From the NCBI RefSeq assembly GCF_000143415.4, contig NW_003314267.1, positions 3,555,138 to 3,619,137 on the forward strand: a DNA stretch of 64,000 nucleotides, in the 5' to 3' direction. The notes under the pieces are model-generated. The model was not told where the DNA came from, did no database searches, and saw only the letters and a list, made by a program, of their open reading frames with translations. Position numbers and translations under genes: made by a program. Of the stretch, positions 23,415-36,661 are shown one piece after another. This stretch comes from Selaginella moellendorffii (Eukaryota; Streptophyta; Lycopodiopsida; Selaginellales; Selaginellaceae). Each line of letters opens with the position of its first letter. The first letter of the stretch is position 1.

Positions 23415-26400
23415 ATTTGGTATCGGAGCTGTTCCTTAGTCCGACTTTTATTGGTGCTCAAGTATATCACCACTAGTGTTGGCATCGGAAGATCCAAGGA
23501 GTGGGTCTATCCTTGAGGAGTAGCAAGTCGGGAAGACATGGCTCTCCATTACAGTTCATGTGTGAACTTGTAGACGAGGTGGTGGATAGAAAAGGGTCAA
23601 TAATGGAACGACTTTGGGATCTTGGGAACAGTGCAAGGTTTTCCTCATTGAGTTGAGGATGTGATCCGGATGAGCATTTGTCTCAGCAAATTGGCTAAGG
23701 TTGTTGTGGTAAACAACTAAAGTTGGGATCACGGGAAAGATAGAGACTCCAAAACAATAAAGGAGTCACAAGATTATCCTCATATAGTTGAGGTTGGTGC
23801 TCATGAATGTGAGACCAAAGGTAATGACCGTGGAAGGTCAAATACGGAAGAGGACTCAAGTCCTTGAAATGGTAGCCGGGGCTACCTCTAATAAATGCTG
23901 GAACAACCTAAGGAGTTGGGGGTGTATTAAGTGGATGAGTTGGTGTTCTCATCACATGGACAAGTAGTCCTAAGGGGCAAAGGTTGCCCCCAGAGAACAA
24001 AATCAAGTGTCGGAGTAGCACTTGTGAAAATAGTCCTTTTGAGTAGGACAGGAATGCAAGAAGTATATTCCAGTGAGCTAGTGCCTCACAAGTAGGACCT
24101 TACGGGTCTGTGGATTAACCAAGTCCAAAACTGCTGGATGACTCAAGTAGAGTCAACGGATGGTCCTAAAAGGACTGATAGAAGCATTTGGACTGAGGTG
24201 TGTTGTACCCCACAAAGGATGGGGGGGGATCATAGGATCCAAGGATGAGAACAGAGGGTATCTCATCAATGGCAGAATGTGCCATGCTAAAGTTATGGGA
24301 AAGGTGTCCCCAGAAGAAAACAACTTTGACATAAAGTTGTGTGTGACCTCTATGGTGCAGTGCTAACGGATGGTTGGCATAAGAAAGAGCAGTGTTGGTC
24401 TTGGCAAAGACTTAGACACGAAGGGGAAATGTCATAGAGGTAGGCTCGTGGAGCCGATGGTGTGGAGACACCAAATGTGCCAAGGTGTGATACCTTGAGG
24501 CTATGTTGGTGGGTTCATGAGAACCCCTTGCCAAAGGAATCCCAATGGAAATGGGAATGGCATAGCCTAAGCTGCAGAGCATGCAGTTGGAGTGTGGTGA
24601 CCCAGATAATGATGGAGGTGTGAAAGCACCAAGCAATGAGTTGTAGGACTTGACAACTATGAGGCAACTAAGCAAGAGGTGCAAAATAACTGGTTAAACG
24701 GGTAGAAGGTAGCTACCCAAGACTTCTTAATAGCATAAGGAAGTTGGATATACCCTTACGGGGGATAAGTTGCTTGTGTTGCGATATAGTAAGTCAATGT
24801 CATAAAAGGAAATACTCATTGTCAAGAAAGCCATCATTGGGACACCCGGACACTCTAGAACACCAGAAGGTGGTGTTTGATGTCGCGAGGGCAATGGATA
24901 AAGCCCAAGGGACTAAGTCCCTAGCGAATGATGGATAGAAGGTGCTATCCAAATGTCCAAGGTTGCGGAGACAGGAGAGGACTGTCTACCCGAATTGGAC
25001 AAAGCCAAAAATGAAATTTTGGCAAGGCTAGTGATGGGCATGTAAAGGCCCATAAGCAACAATGTAATCCCAGTGTGTGGGATTATAAGGTGAGCATACC
25101 CGGATTAAGGAACCACTCCCTAGGCTATTGGGTAGGTCCATCCCTAAGAATACTTGCTAAAGCATGACAGAAAGTGCAAAGCTATCCTCCTGGTCTGGAG
25201 GAGAATGACCGAAGGAAAGGTGTGAAGCCAAAAGCAAGTAGTATTGGGATGGAATTGAACCATAGAAATCAAAGGGCATATCCAACAGTGGTTATGAAAG
25301 TTGGGAGTGGAGAATCAAGAGGGTGCTCGAGGATGTTGTTGCTAGCAACCGTGATGCCATGGAGAGTCTAAAATATGGAATTGTCCATGTTAGACTATAT
25401 GGCAACTATAAAGCTTGCGAAAGGGGAGGCCTTAGCAAGCTGAGGGACAGAGTTCCTTCAAGGTTCCCAAAGACGATTCTAGGTAGCGTAGTACCTAGAA
25501 AGGCCAAGTGTAAATGGTTCATGGAACGCGCGAAATCAGAGTGGCACAGCAGAAGCGTGGTCTTGAAGCTTGCCATGAGGCAAGGTTATCAAGGTTAGGG
25601 AAGTAGTTCCCGAGTGTTCAAAGAGAGGGCTTTGAACGAAAGTCGATGGTTAAGGACTTTCACGCTTATGCAGAAACCATGTTACAATGGTCGGAGGACT
25701 TGCCAAGTGAGATTGGCACGTCGGGGGAACAAAGACCCTAGTTGAAGGTGATAACTTCAAAAAGGGTGGGCCATGGGGCCGAGCATGGAGGAGTCCATGC
25801 ATGATCACAGACATGTCAAGTGAGAGGACTTGGCAGTGTGGAGGAACTAGGTTCCTAAGCTGTGATCTGTAGCGCGCTTTAAAAATAGGTTGGTGCACCG
25901 GCGTGGGGAGTCACGCCAGGCATCTAGTGTGATGCCGTCTGTAGATGCATATACGGAGGTTGGGTTCGAGTCCCGACCCTCTAGTGCTTGGGTTCGAGTC
26001 CCATATCACTAGGGTGTGGTGATGGTTTGGAATATGAGGACACTCATATTTCGGTGGTCATGGACTCTCAGTGGTGAGACTGGTTTGGGCACACCGCCAA
26101 GCGAGGGATGCCTTGGAGTCGTGATGCACGGTTAGATTGCTTAGTGTGAAAGCTCAGCATATCTAACTTGAACACTTTGGTGCAAGTGGCACCAAGGTCG
26201 TGGTGAGTGAGATGGGGACACCTAATCTCAGTTGCTATGAACCCTTGGCTGTAAGGGCTAGCTTGGGTGCACCGCCAAGTGTGGGGGATGCCCCCGGGGT
26301 TATAGTCAACAACTTGGAGGTCTAGAAAACCAAGTACCTCTTGGCACCTCTGTTAAGGTGCCAAGGTGAGATCACTAGGTGATCTTATGGCCAGAAAAGG

Positions 26401-27513
26401 ACAAGGTCCTTGGTTGGCTAAGGAATGAAGTTCTTGGTTCAAAATGTTGAAATTGAACTGTTTAAGGTGGTGTGGCTTGGTCGTGATAACCAAGTGGGAA
26501 GAGCACCTAAGGGAAATAAACTATGTCCGTGCGATGGCATAGTGAGTCCGAGGAAAGTAGTCTCTATAAAAGACCCATGGGAGGGTCACGAAGTTGGGCC
26601 GTGGATAGAGCCCATAGCAGAAGATGCTAAAGAGACGTACTAGGGGTGAACATCCTCCGGACTTGGCAAAGAAGAGTCTTTGCTATGGAACTGAAACAAT
26701 ACCTCAAGGAGGGAGGTAGAGATTCAATGTTGCTTGGTGCAACAATCAACGGATAGGAGCAAAAGATGAATGGCCAAGATAGGGCCGTGGAATCCCTTGG
26801 AAGGAATCTAAGTGACAAAGTTAGGCGAGGAACACTAATGTGTTGGACGCTAACAAGTTGCGGGAAAGGAAGTGTGTTTCCAAGGAGGGATTCCGAAATG
26901 CTCCAATTTGGCGAAAGTGGAAGCTCCAAGGGAGGGAGCGGTAAGGTAGCCAAATGATAGGGCCATGAACAGCCCTAGCACAAAGTATGATAACTGGAAC
27001 TTTGGCACGAAATAGAAGAGAGAATGATGGTGCCCTCGAGTAGAGAACTTCCTAGGATGGGAAGTGGAGTTGCACAAAAGGTGCAAGGCAAGGTGTCGGA
27101 GACACCTAGGAAATTGACTCCAAGAAGTCAAAATTCAAAGTTCCAAAGTGCAAAGGTTATATCGATAGAAATTGAGACTACTCGAGAAGGAGTAGTGGGA
27201 TTGACTTAGAGAAGGGTCTCTAAGAGGTTTAGCGAGAACTAAACCAATAAAACGAGAGAACCACTATATGTGGTCCAATCAGTCTCTAAGTTGGAAAGAC
27301 TACCCTCCTTAGAGGATATGCAAAAGGCATGGTGAGCCTTCAATGTCCAACCATTGACGAATATGGAGAAGGCATGGTGAGCCTTCAATGTCACACCATT
27401 GACAAATATTGGCTAGGTGCCAAGGATGGAAATGGTAACACATACGAGTGTTACTTTACAAAATGGTTTACCGTTTGATGAGGACATCGAACTTTGTCTA
27501 TGGGTGGTGGAGT
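23415..27513 (+). repeat. LARD-B internal region, non-coding
   Basis: The primer-binding-like TGGTATCGGAGC lies at 23418-23429, one mismatch from the TGGTATCAGAGC of initiator Met tRNA. About 4.1 kb follow without any long reading frame and without recognisable gag, protease, RT or integrase motifs. The 3' end carries the purine-rich GGGTGGTGGAG just before the LTR. It is collinear with 36662-40734 of element C. Confidence 0.8.
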
Positions 27514-28444
27514 TGTGAGACACAAAATCCCTAGGCCCCAAAGTGGAGCCGGAAGGGCGCCACATGGTAGTGGCCGAAGCGAGAGCCAAACGAGCGTAAC
27601 ACATTTGGACCGAAAGCTCCGACTTGAAAAGTCAAGAGCGGGAGTGGAACTCCCAAAGAAGTGCTCGAGGAACGAGCACGAAGCGAGCAAAAGGCGAGGC
27701 TCCAAAAAGGGACCCAAAAGGACCAACACATGACACGTGGGAGTGTCCAAGATGGACCCGAAATGGAGTCCGAGATGGAGTCCGAAGTGGAGTCCGAGGT
27801 GGACCCGAGATGGACCCGAGTTGAAGTCCGAAGTGGAGTCCGAGATGGACCCGAGATGGAGTCCGAGATGGAGTCCGAGATGGAGTCCGAGGTGGACCCA
27901 AGATGGACCCGAGTTGGAGTCCGAAGTGGAGTCCGAGATGGACCCGAGATGGAGTCCGAGATGGAGTCCGAGATGGAGTCTGAGGTGGACCCAAGATGGA
28001 CCCGAGTTGGAGTCCAAAGTGGAGTCCGAGATGGACCCGAGATGGAGTCCGAGATGGAGTCCGAGATGGAGTCCGAGATGGACCCGAGATGGACCCGAGC
28101 TGGAGTCCGAAGTGGAGTCCGAGATGGACCCGAGATGGAGTCCGAGATGGAGTCCGAGATGGAGTCCGAGGTGGACCCGAGATGGACCCGAAATGGAGTC
28201 CGAGATGGAGTCCGAGATGGACCCGAGATGGAGTCCGAGATGGACCCGAGATGGAGTCCGAGATGGAGTCCGAAGTCGAGACCGAGACCGGGACCGAGAC
28301 CGAGACCGAGATCGGGACCGAGACCGAGACCGAGGCCGAGGCCGAGACTGAGCCCGAGCCCGAGTCCGAGTCCGAATCCGAGTCCGAGTCTGAGTCCAAG
28401 TCCGAGTCCGGAGCCTGAGAGGGTGAAAGCCCAAAGCGTTCGTC
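27514..28444 (+). repeat. LARD-B 3' LTR, truncated
   Basis: It starts TGTGAGACAC and runs through the minisatellite (about 27742-28425) to GCGTTCGTC at 28444. There it breaks into T2 sequence. The final roughly 900 bp of the LTR and its right target duplication are missing. Confidence 0.8.
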
Positions 28445-28516
28445 CGTTGGAGATAGTGTTGGAGAAATCTAATTAGCTTGAAAAGTTTTCTGCAACTTAG
28501 CAATAGAAAGGCTTGC

Positions 28517-31500
28517 TTAGTGTATATGAATATCCACTTTAGGATCTTGGTGCAAGATGTTGATGAAGATGTAGTACATATGCTTGCAAAGAGCATATGC
28601 CTTCCCATGTTCCTTGCGCTTCGTAAAGTTTGGATATGTGCAAGTAGGAAATTCGTGAATGGCAATTGTGTACTCTCCACCTTCTATTTTAACTATATAC
28701 TCTTTTGCAAGCATAGTGATGTACTTCGTGGAGAGAATCTCACACTCAAGTGTTTGAGCTAAGTTTATTTTACCTTGCTTCTGCTTGGAGACGGTACCAA
28801 TAAATTTAACTGCCTTACCTTTTCGTGCTGGCCTCCTGTGCATCTCTGTAGGAATAGTCCTACTCCTCTCACTCATGTCTCCAACTCTCCTCTCAAGATT
28901 AAAACCAGATTTCTCAAGGTTTTCAATTTCATCCGAGGTGAGTGCAACCCCATTAGCAACAGGACATTCTTTAGGTACTGCACCAAGTTTAGTCACTATA
29001 GTGTCTTCAAGCCGCTTCCTATGGTTGGCATCGGTGTTGCAACAATATAGCTAGCACCATCTTGAAAATCCTGCTTGCTTTCGTTCCTCATAGAAACATG
29101 GGGCTGGAACAGAAGTAGATTTTTCACCACGAATCCAGGCCCAACACTTGCCCCTCGAAAGCATCTTCACACACCTTATATTTGATTTTTCTGGCACGCG
29201 TCGGATTGCCCATTGCTTCAGCTCCATGCTACAGTAAGCAATTTCAACTTGTTGCGATGCACTCTCTTCATCAACCACTTGAGGTGGCTCGGTCCGAGAG
29301 CGGTGTTTTAGAGCAGAATGGTACTTGACATCAAGCCTGTGAGAGCTTTTTGCTCCAAGGTCCGTACCAACATCTTCCCCAGCAAAGGAAAAACAACGCT
29401 TTGAGCGGATAGTCTTCATATCACCAATAGAAGCTCAGGGAGTGTATTCTATAAATGTGCCACGGACCACTTCCTCAACTGTAGTTGCCAAAGTTTAGGC
29501 GGGTGGAGTTAATTTTCTCTTCATCCTATCATGTAACATCTCAACAGAAGGCTCTGTTCCCATGTATCTTCCTTCCTCGAATGCCAGTGCTTTTGAAGAT
29601 TGCTCTATAGCACATATCAAATCTAATAGACAGGTTTCGTATAGACTCATCTTCCCTTTCCCTGCCTCTGAGGAATGCCAACTCCAATGCTTACTTTAAG
29701 AGAGATTCACAGTTGGGGTGTATGCCCTCAAGTGGTTGATCCTAATGGAAAAGGCAATATTAAGAGGTAATAAAAGGAGAAGAAAAAATATAAACCAACC
29801 TGAAAAAAGTGATATCCCCACTGGAACATCCTAACTTCCCACCATCCTAACCATGACTCAAGTTGTGGTAGGCAACTTACATCTGTATGGCCATCTTCAT
29901 GCCACCACATTCGGATCTCATTTGCTTTTTCCTCATTCTCTTCTTCAGAAGGTGCAACCTACCATTGTTTGCACAACTCCTTAAATATTGATTGAAACTC
30001 TGGCTTGATAAGATGGCAGTAATGGTTTAGGCTTTGAGCCCAATGGAACTCACAAGTCCTCTCATGACCTTCCAATGGTTGACTATTCCCAAAAACTACT
30101 CGGATACCATTCTAGTTTGCATCAGCCCCATCTACCATGAAACCACAAAAGTTTGCAATCTTACCAGTCCGCTTTAGGACAATATCAAAGAGGGACTTCC
30201 AAAATATTTCCTGTGCTATCTGGTCTTGTACTTTAAACTCTGCTGTCGCAATTGTTAAGTTACAACGTAGCCTATAAAAATATAAATATTATAACAATTT
30301 CAATATAATGAGAATAAAAATTACCTTGGATCATACACATGAGCTCCCATGGTTGTCCAGTAGGATACACGCTCCATATGGTCAAAATGTACCTATGCAT
30401 TTGCAAGGTCACTAGACCCAAACATATCCATTCGGGAGACAAGATCTACGCCAGAGGCAGGGCCCATGGTAGACATTTTGAAGATGAAGGGGCGCTATTG
30501 CTCATTCACAACTTGGTCTGGAAACAAACTTTCGTGGATGAACTTGTATGGACAGGTCTGTTTCAATTCAAGGATGGAGTCAATTTTTTATTGCAACTTC
30601 CCCTCTCGAGATTCACACATCCAAGATTTTATCCTAAACAATATAATGTAAGAAAAAAAAATTATTATAATGTATGAAAAATAATGGATGTACCTCCTTA
30701 GGCTAGTAGCAGGTTGTACTCCTCGTAGTAAGTCCCACAAGCTAGCCTCGTTTAGTTGAGTTTTTTGGCAACCTGGATTGAGTAAGGTATTTGAGATAAA
30801 ATCCTTGAGGACCGTCTTCTGAACATGCTTCGGAGTTGTAGATGAGTTTCTCATAGTCTCTTCCTGCACAGCATCTTTGAAACGGTTGAGAGAACTCCTT
30901 TGTATCCCTTCCTGCATTGGATGCATATGTGTGCCAACATGCACTGCAGCTCTTCCAGCCACTCCATCCCGTGGAAGAAAGTAGTACATCTTGGCCTCAC
31001 AGATAGCATGACATAGAGGAGCATTTTTGCAGAATCGACATTTGAATCCAACAGCAATGGTGTCACAGGCTAGAGGATTGATTGCAGACCTTTTGAAAAA
31101 TATAGAGTTTCTAGAGCGGTCTCGATTGCATGCTTCATCCACATAATCTAAATGCCCGCCATAATGAACTATACACACTGTGCCTTCAAAATATTGGAAG
31201 TGTGTGGTTTTGATCTTGCACCAATTGTGGACATCCTGCTTGGTTTCCATCCCCTTCTGTTTGGAACCTGTGCTACTGACAAGAGGTGGTAGCTCAAAGA
31301 AAATGTTGCCGTTATGAGAGGATGGAAGCTCACTCACAAGCCTATACAAAAACAAGTGCACGTCGATTGAGAGATGTGAAAACTGGAAAGCATTGCTAAT
31401 GGCTTTGAATATTGTGGAAGTTGGAGCTGAAGCTGAAGCTGGAGCTGGAGCTGGTGAATTTGGCACCGACACTAGCATGACTTCTCCACTTGAACTAGAA

Positions 31501-31829
31501 GAGGACGAGAGGATAACGGCTGACTCTTGCTTCACATTCGCTTTTGCTAGAGTGCATTTTGGCATTTTGATTGGAGATCCAAACACTCGAATCTCCTTCG
31601 ACTTGGAATTTTGTAAATCCCATTGTTGTCCACCCTTGCCCACACCAGAAAGAAGAAACTCCGAGTATGAAACTATACCGGTGTCGTTGCGGATCACAGC
31701 CTCTAAAGAAATAGAGCCAAGACGAAGATCAAAACGCCGACATAAAAAACTTTCAGAAACAATACTCTGAGAGAATGAAAGAGGTGGGTGATTTCGAAAA
31801 TGATTAAGAAACCTCTCCATCCTTCTCAA
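28517..31829 (-). pseudogene. MULE-type transposase-like gene, decayed
   Basis: Reading right to left, the first long exon (from 31829) has a Ser-rich and Ala/Pro-rich linker. A zinc-binding segment follows (CRFCKNAPLCHAICEAKMYY with GRAAVHVGTHMHP, about 30910-31050), like the WRKY-GCM1/FLYWCH-type fingers of Mutator-like transposases. After an intron at about 30640-30695 come exons containing FCGFMVDGADANWNGIR and CEFHWAQSLNHY, the layout of a MULE DDE core. A terminal exon holds a SWIM-like finger (CTYPNFTKR...LCKHMYYIF, about 28540-28640). In-frame TAG occurs at 30495-30497 and 30393-30395, with further breaks near 29050. It faces away from the plus-strand T2 gene. The family assignment rests on motif order only. 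Confidence 0.6.
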
Positions 31830-33050
31830 TAGGTTTTGGAGTTCTCTCTCTTTATGCTACTTATAAAAATCTATAGTGAAACATAATTGAAATTTAAATA
31901 GAGTAATACGAAGACAACATACGAAATGAATTTAAATTCTATAGCAAATTTAACATGTGTAAGTGTGACAGTATTAATATTATTGTCATCTATTATGATG
32001 TTTGATGCATGTATACACATAGATCCAAGGAAAGATTTTCAGCACATGAGGTTTGATAGTTAATAATGATACCAGTAATGACATTCTGCTATAATGTATC
32101 AAACCAAGAGATCCAATCTAACTATCGGCACGTGTGATATGTCAAGTTGTCAAATTTTAAGTGGTAGATGATAATAAATCTTGTCAAATCTTATTCTTCA
32201 ATGACAGATTTGATTCGTAGTACAACTCAAGTTTTATCCATAATTGTGAACACTGCTCAATGACATTTAAAGCATGTGCCTATTGTTTAGGATCTAATAC
32301 AACACGAAATAAATTTCTAGATGAGGATTCATCCATTCATAGATGGACATAGTACAACATATTTTAACGTGCGTTATATATACTCTTTAAAGTTTTTGTA
32401 ACGATTCCAAAATATGTACAAAATATTGATGAGAATGCATCCTTTCTAGATAATTTGTAAAATATAATATCATATATCTAATAACAGAAATGTTGATAGG
32501 TGCTAGTTACACCATCATTAAAATATACAAAATAAAGAAGTATAATTTACATATAATAATAATGATAAGATAAAATAAGATCAAAGATATTATGATGGTT
32601 GAGATTTAGGTTATTCGGAATGAACGGCCAAGATTAGAGATTGGTTAGGGTTAGGGCAGCCGTCAGGATTAGGGTTAGGGTAGCCGCCAAGATTAGGTTA
32701 CTGTTCGCACCGTGAGTGGAGCGCGCGAGAGATCGAGAGATTGAGCGCGAAGGAGATTGAGGGATTGAGCGCGAAGGAGATTGAGCGATTGAGCGCGAAG
32801 GAGATTGAGCGATTGAGCATGCAAGAGATCGAGAGATTGAGATCGAGAGATTGAGCGTGTGAGCTGGAGAGATTGAGCGCGCAAGTAGGAGAGATTGAGC
32901 GCGTGAGTGGGAGAGATTGAGCGTGTGAGCTGGAGAGATTCAGCGCGCGAGCAGGAGAGATTGAGTGCGCAAGCGGGAGAGATTGAGTGCGCGAGCGAGA
33001 GAGAGAGCGCACAAGATATCCAACACGATCAAGAAATTGGGGGAGGAAAG
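31830..33050. promoter_or_regulatory. T2 divergent intergenic region
   Basis: An AT-rich stretch to about 32640 has no coding signal. It is followed by TTAGGG-type repeats (32641-32690) and a tandem array of GAGATTGAGCGCGAAGGA-like units (about 32705-33015) ending 35 bp before the inferred ATG at 33051. It presumably contains the promoters of both T2 genes. Confidence 0.45.
32705..33015 (+). repeat. GAGATTGAGCGCGAAG-type minisatellite
   Basis: Units of roughly 18-24 bp with core GAGAGATTGAGCGCG are repeated head to tail with drift just upstream of the T2 plus gene. The reverse frames read as Arg/Ser/Leu repeats and are not genes. Confidence 0.8.
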
Positions 33051-33174
33051 ATGCCACCAAGGGTGAGTTTGGATTTGAGATTCCTCTTCCATTTTTTGAT
33101 TCCATTGCTTCCATTCCATTGCTTCCCTTTTTTTTTCTTGATTGCTTCTTTGCTGGCCAAGCTCGGGCCGGCCA

Positions 33175-33250
33175 CCTCGGGCAGTTTTGCTTGTCAAGAG
33201 GCCAAGGTTATTTGGTTATTTTATTATTCAGCGAGCAAAACTGCCCGAGG
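33175..33250. repeat. Perfect inverted repeat in intron 1 of the T2 gene
   Basis: CCTCGGGCAGTTTTGCT (33175-33191) and its exact reverse complement (33234-33250) are separated by 42 nt. Related GCTCGGGCC(A/G)GCCACCTC blocks flank both arms. It could be a small MITE remnant or an intronic hairpin. Confidence 0.75.
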
Positions 33251-34749
33251 TTGAGCTCGGGCCAGCCACCTCAGGCACTTCGGTGGCTGCCGAGGCTCGA
33301 GCTCGACCTCGGGCACTTTTGGGGCCGGAGGGGCCAAGGTTATTTGAATAACTTCAGCCCCCTGGGCAACCAAAGTGCCTGAGGTGGAGTCTAGGCCCAC
33401 TTGATTGTTTTTTCCTCTTTGACTGTTTGAATTTCTCATTATCTTTATTTAGTTTGACTAACAAAATTTTTTCTCTTACAGAAAAGGAAAATTGTAACAC
33501 ATAAAAAGGTTGTTGGAGCCAAGAAGACATGAGAAGTTCAATTCAACACTAATGACGACATCACAATCAACATGTCCATTAGCACAACAAAGACATATTT
33601 AGTTAGAGATTCACCACCTCCACTACCATCACCTCCACCATCACCACCTCCACCACTGCCATCGCCACCTCCACCACCTCCATCACCACTTCCACCACCG
33701 CCATCGCCACTGCCACCACCACTACCACTATTGCCTCTGCCTCTGCCGCCACCGCCACCACCACCATTGCCACCACCACTGCCACTATTGCCTCTGCCCC
33801 CACCACCATCGCCACCACCACCAACGCAAATCCCTAAAGTTGGGCAATCTAGTGGTGTTCACGATAGGGAACCTGAGGAACAACCTAGAGCTGAAAGAGT
33901 TGCAAACCTTCCTGAAAACGTGGTGGACAATCGCTTCCAAGAGACTGTTATGCGGACAAGGGAAAAAGTAGTTCACCAAACACTTGAGGTGCTCAAGTGG
34001 CCAGGCCCTTATGACTTGATCAGAGAAATCCCCCTTTGCCATTTGCAGCAAACGAACCTTGTCTGCACAGCATCCAAGTATGTCAACCCGGATATATACA
34101 GCTTGTTCAAACAGAATGGCCTTGCAACAAATATCGGTATGTTTCTAGTCTCTTTTTAGGAACAACAGAGATCATTACTGTCACACCCGAAATTGTGAAT
34201 AGCTGGGATCCTATTTGGAGGAGGAAGTCCCTAGAATTTGATGACATGCTTATCAGACATCCTAAGACTCGACAGCTTGCGGGGACAATGTTCCAAATTA
34301 TTGATGGTAACCACCGATATGAAGCTTGGATGAAGTGTATCGACGATCATTTTTGCGATGATCCCATCTACCATATCAACGTTCCAGTTGGCCATGTCTA
34401 TGCAAGGGGACCTTTGGATGTCAACAAACTTATTTTGGCCTGCCAAAAGATTAATGTATAAGTTTTATAGTTTTATCTCTAACTCCACTTTAACTTCTTT
34501 TGTTGTGTTTAAATGTAGGCTTGGGCAGTTTGCTGTTCAAAAACAAAACCTTGTACATGACATCGAGCAACTTCAATTTTTGGCAGACTTGAGTGAGGAT
34601 GACATCTGCCAACATTATGGTGATGATCTCGCAACACTTGTTCGGCACTCACGCACTTGAAATGACGGTACAACTTAGTTCAACAACCCAATCAATTTTA
34701 TGCTTGCTGTGTGGTGTAAGGTATGTCTTTCCCTTTTATTTTATAAAAG

Positions 34750-36661
34750 TGTGAGACACAAAATCCCTAGGCCCCAAAGTGGAGCCGGAAGGGCGCCACA
34801 TGGTAGTGGCCAAAGCGAGAGCCAAACGAGCGTAACACGTTTGGACCAAAAGCTCCGACTTGAAAAGTCAAGAGCGGGAGTGGAACTCCCAAAGAAGTGC
34901 TCGAGGAACGAGCACGAAGCGAGCAAAAAGCGAGGCTCCAAAAAGGGACCCAAAAGGACCAACACATGACACGTGGGAGTGTCCGAGATGGACTCGAGTT
35001 GGAGTCCAAAGTGGAGTCCGAGATGGACCCGAGTTGGAGTCCGAAGTGGAGTCCGAGATGGACTCGAGTTGGAGTCCGAAGTGGAGTCCGAGATGGACCC
35101 GAGTTGGAGTCCGAAGTGGAGTCCGAGATGGACTCGAGTTGGAGTCCGAAGTGGAGTCCGAGATGGACCCAAGATGGACCCGAGTTGAAGTCCGAAGTGG
35201 AGTCCGAGATGGAGTCCGAGATGGACCCGAGATGGACCCGAAATGGAGTCCGAGGTGGACCCGAGATGGACCCGAAATGGAGTCCGAGATGGAGTCCGAG
35301 ATGGACCCGAGATGGAGTCCGAGATGGAGTCCGAGGTGGACCCGAGATGGACCCGAAATGGAGTCTGAGATGGAGTCCGAGATGGAGTCCGAGGTGGACC
35401 CGAGATGGACCCGAAATGGAGTCCGAGATGGAGTCCGAGATGGACCCGAGATGGAGTCCGAGATGGAGTCCGAGATGGAGTCCGAGATGGAGTCCGAAGT
35501 CGAGACCGAGACCGGAACCGAGACCGGGACCGAGACCGAGACCGAGACCGAGATCGGGACCGAGACCGAGACCGAGGCCGAGGCCAAGACCGAGCCCGAG
35601 CCCGAGTCCGAATCCGAGTCCGAGTCCGAGTCCGAGTCCGAGTCCGAGTCCGAGTCCGGAGCCTGAGAGGGTGAAAGCCCAAAGCGTTCGTCTCCCAGAC
35701 CCTGGGGGGTTTGGTAAGCTCCAAAAGTATAGTAGGGGGAGGACTGTAGTGGAGCCAGTTTGGCCAGGAAAGGCCAGTTTGGCCCAGGAAGGCCGGACCC
35801 AGTGTTGGGTGATGAGCTGCCCACTGGGAAGTCCAAGACTAGAGTGAACACGGACCGACAAGCGGGGTAGCTTGGTGAAGTGTTCAAGAGCCGGCTCTAG
35901 TTCCCCCGGGAGATCGACTGGCCGATGCTCCCAGTCCAAGTGTGGGTGGCACTACCTACTTGGATACCTGGTGTGGCTCAACGGAACCCGCTCTAAGCCC
36001 ATGGCTAGAGCACCTAAAGGCGATAGGTGGGGAGAGTACCCAGGTGGCTCGCGTAAGGCCACGGTGTTCCGAAATGTTGTCCCAAAGGTCCAGACTGTGG
36101 AAAGGAAGAGGAGCAGTCCTCTGGGGTAGTGACCAAGGACACAGTCATGTGGTGAGGAAGTCCCAGAGGACCGTGGGACTTAGTGGTCGGGCCTGTGGGC
36201 CTCGATCCAGTGGCAGTGTTGGCAAACACGGCCAGGGGCAGAAAGGGACTTGGTAGGAACTGACAATGGGACTTTGGGGAAGGCAATTCCCCAGGTCTGT
36301 GGGCATCCTAAGGATGCTAAGGAGTGGATCTAGGATGACCACTCGTGGACACAGGGCCCAGTCTTGGAGAGACGAGGTGGTGATGCAAGTGGTGTTGAAC
36401 CACTAGTGCAGCAAAGGTGAATGGGCATGGCCTTAGCGTAACGGGCCGAGATGTCAGTGGTACCTTTGGGTGTCGGTCTCAGGACCGGACACGTGGAGCA
36501 CTTGGACCAGGTGCAAGTGGGGAGTGGCATGGATGCCATTCTTGGGGCTAGCAAGTCCCAAGTCCTGAATTGGACTGATGGAGGTTGTGAATGAGACTCC
36601 TCCAAGTGGTCGGAGGTGTGGTTAAGTGACTAAAGTAGAATGGAAAATTTAGTCGCTTACA
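34750..36661 (+). repeat. LARD-C 5' LTR
   Basis: It begins TGTGAGACAC and ends CGCTTACA. The minisatellite (about 34979-35663) is followed by GGAGCCTGAGAGGGTGAAAG and the CTCCAAAAGTATAGTAGG block shared by the family. The 5' and 3' copies differ mostly by C/T or G/A changes. Confidence 0.9.

Noticed and set aside
25970-26020. tRNA-like GGTTCGAGTCCC words in LARD internal regions (about 25945, 25985, 39199, 39227)
   Set aside because: They resemble a T-arm word but lack an acceptor stem and anticodon arm around them and recur as part of the LARD internal repeat.
33603-33824. Val/Ala/Met-rich minus frame
   Set aside because: It is the antisense of the CCACCA proline repeat in the T2 exon.
34741-35939. 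Long open frames (about 270-390 codons, both strands) over the LARD LTRs, also at 21588-22692, 27451-28680 and 40654-41924
   Set aside because: They overlap on both strands and in several frames at once and translate to short periodic peptides. They are by-products of the 12-bp/6-bp minisatellite.
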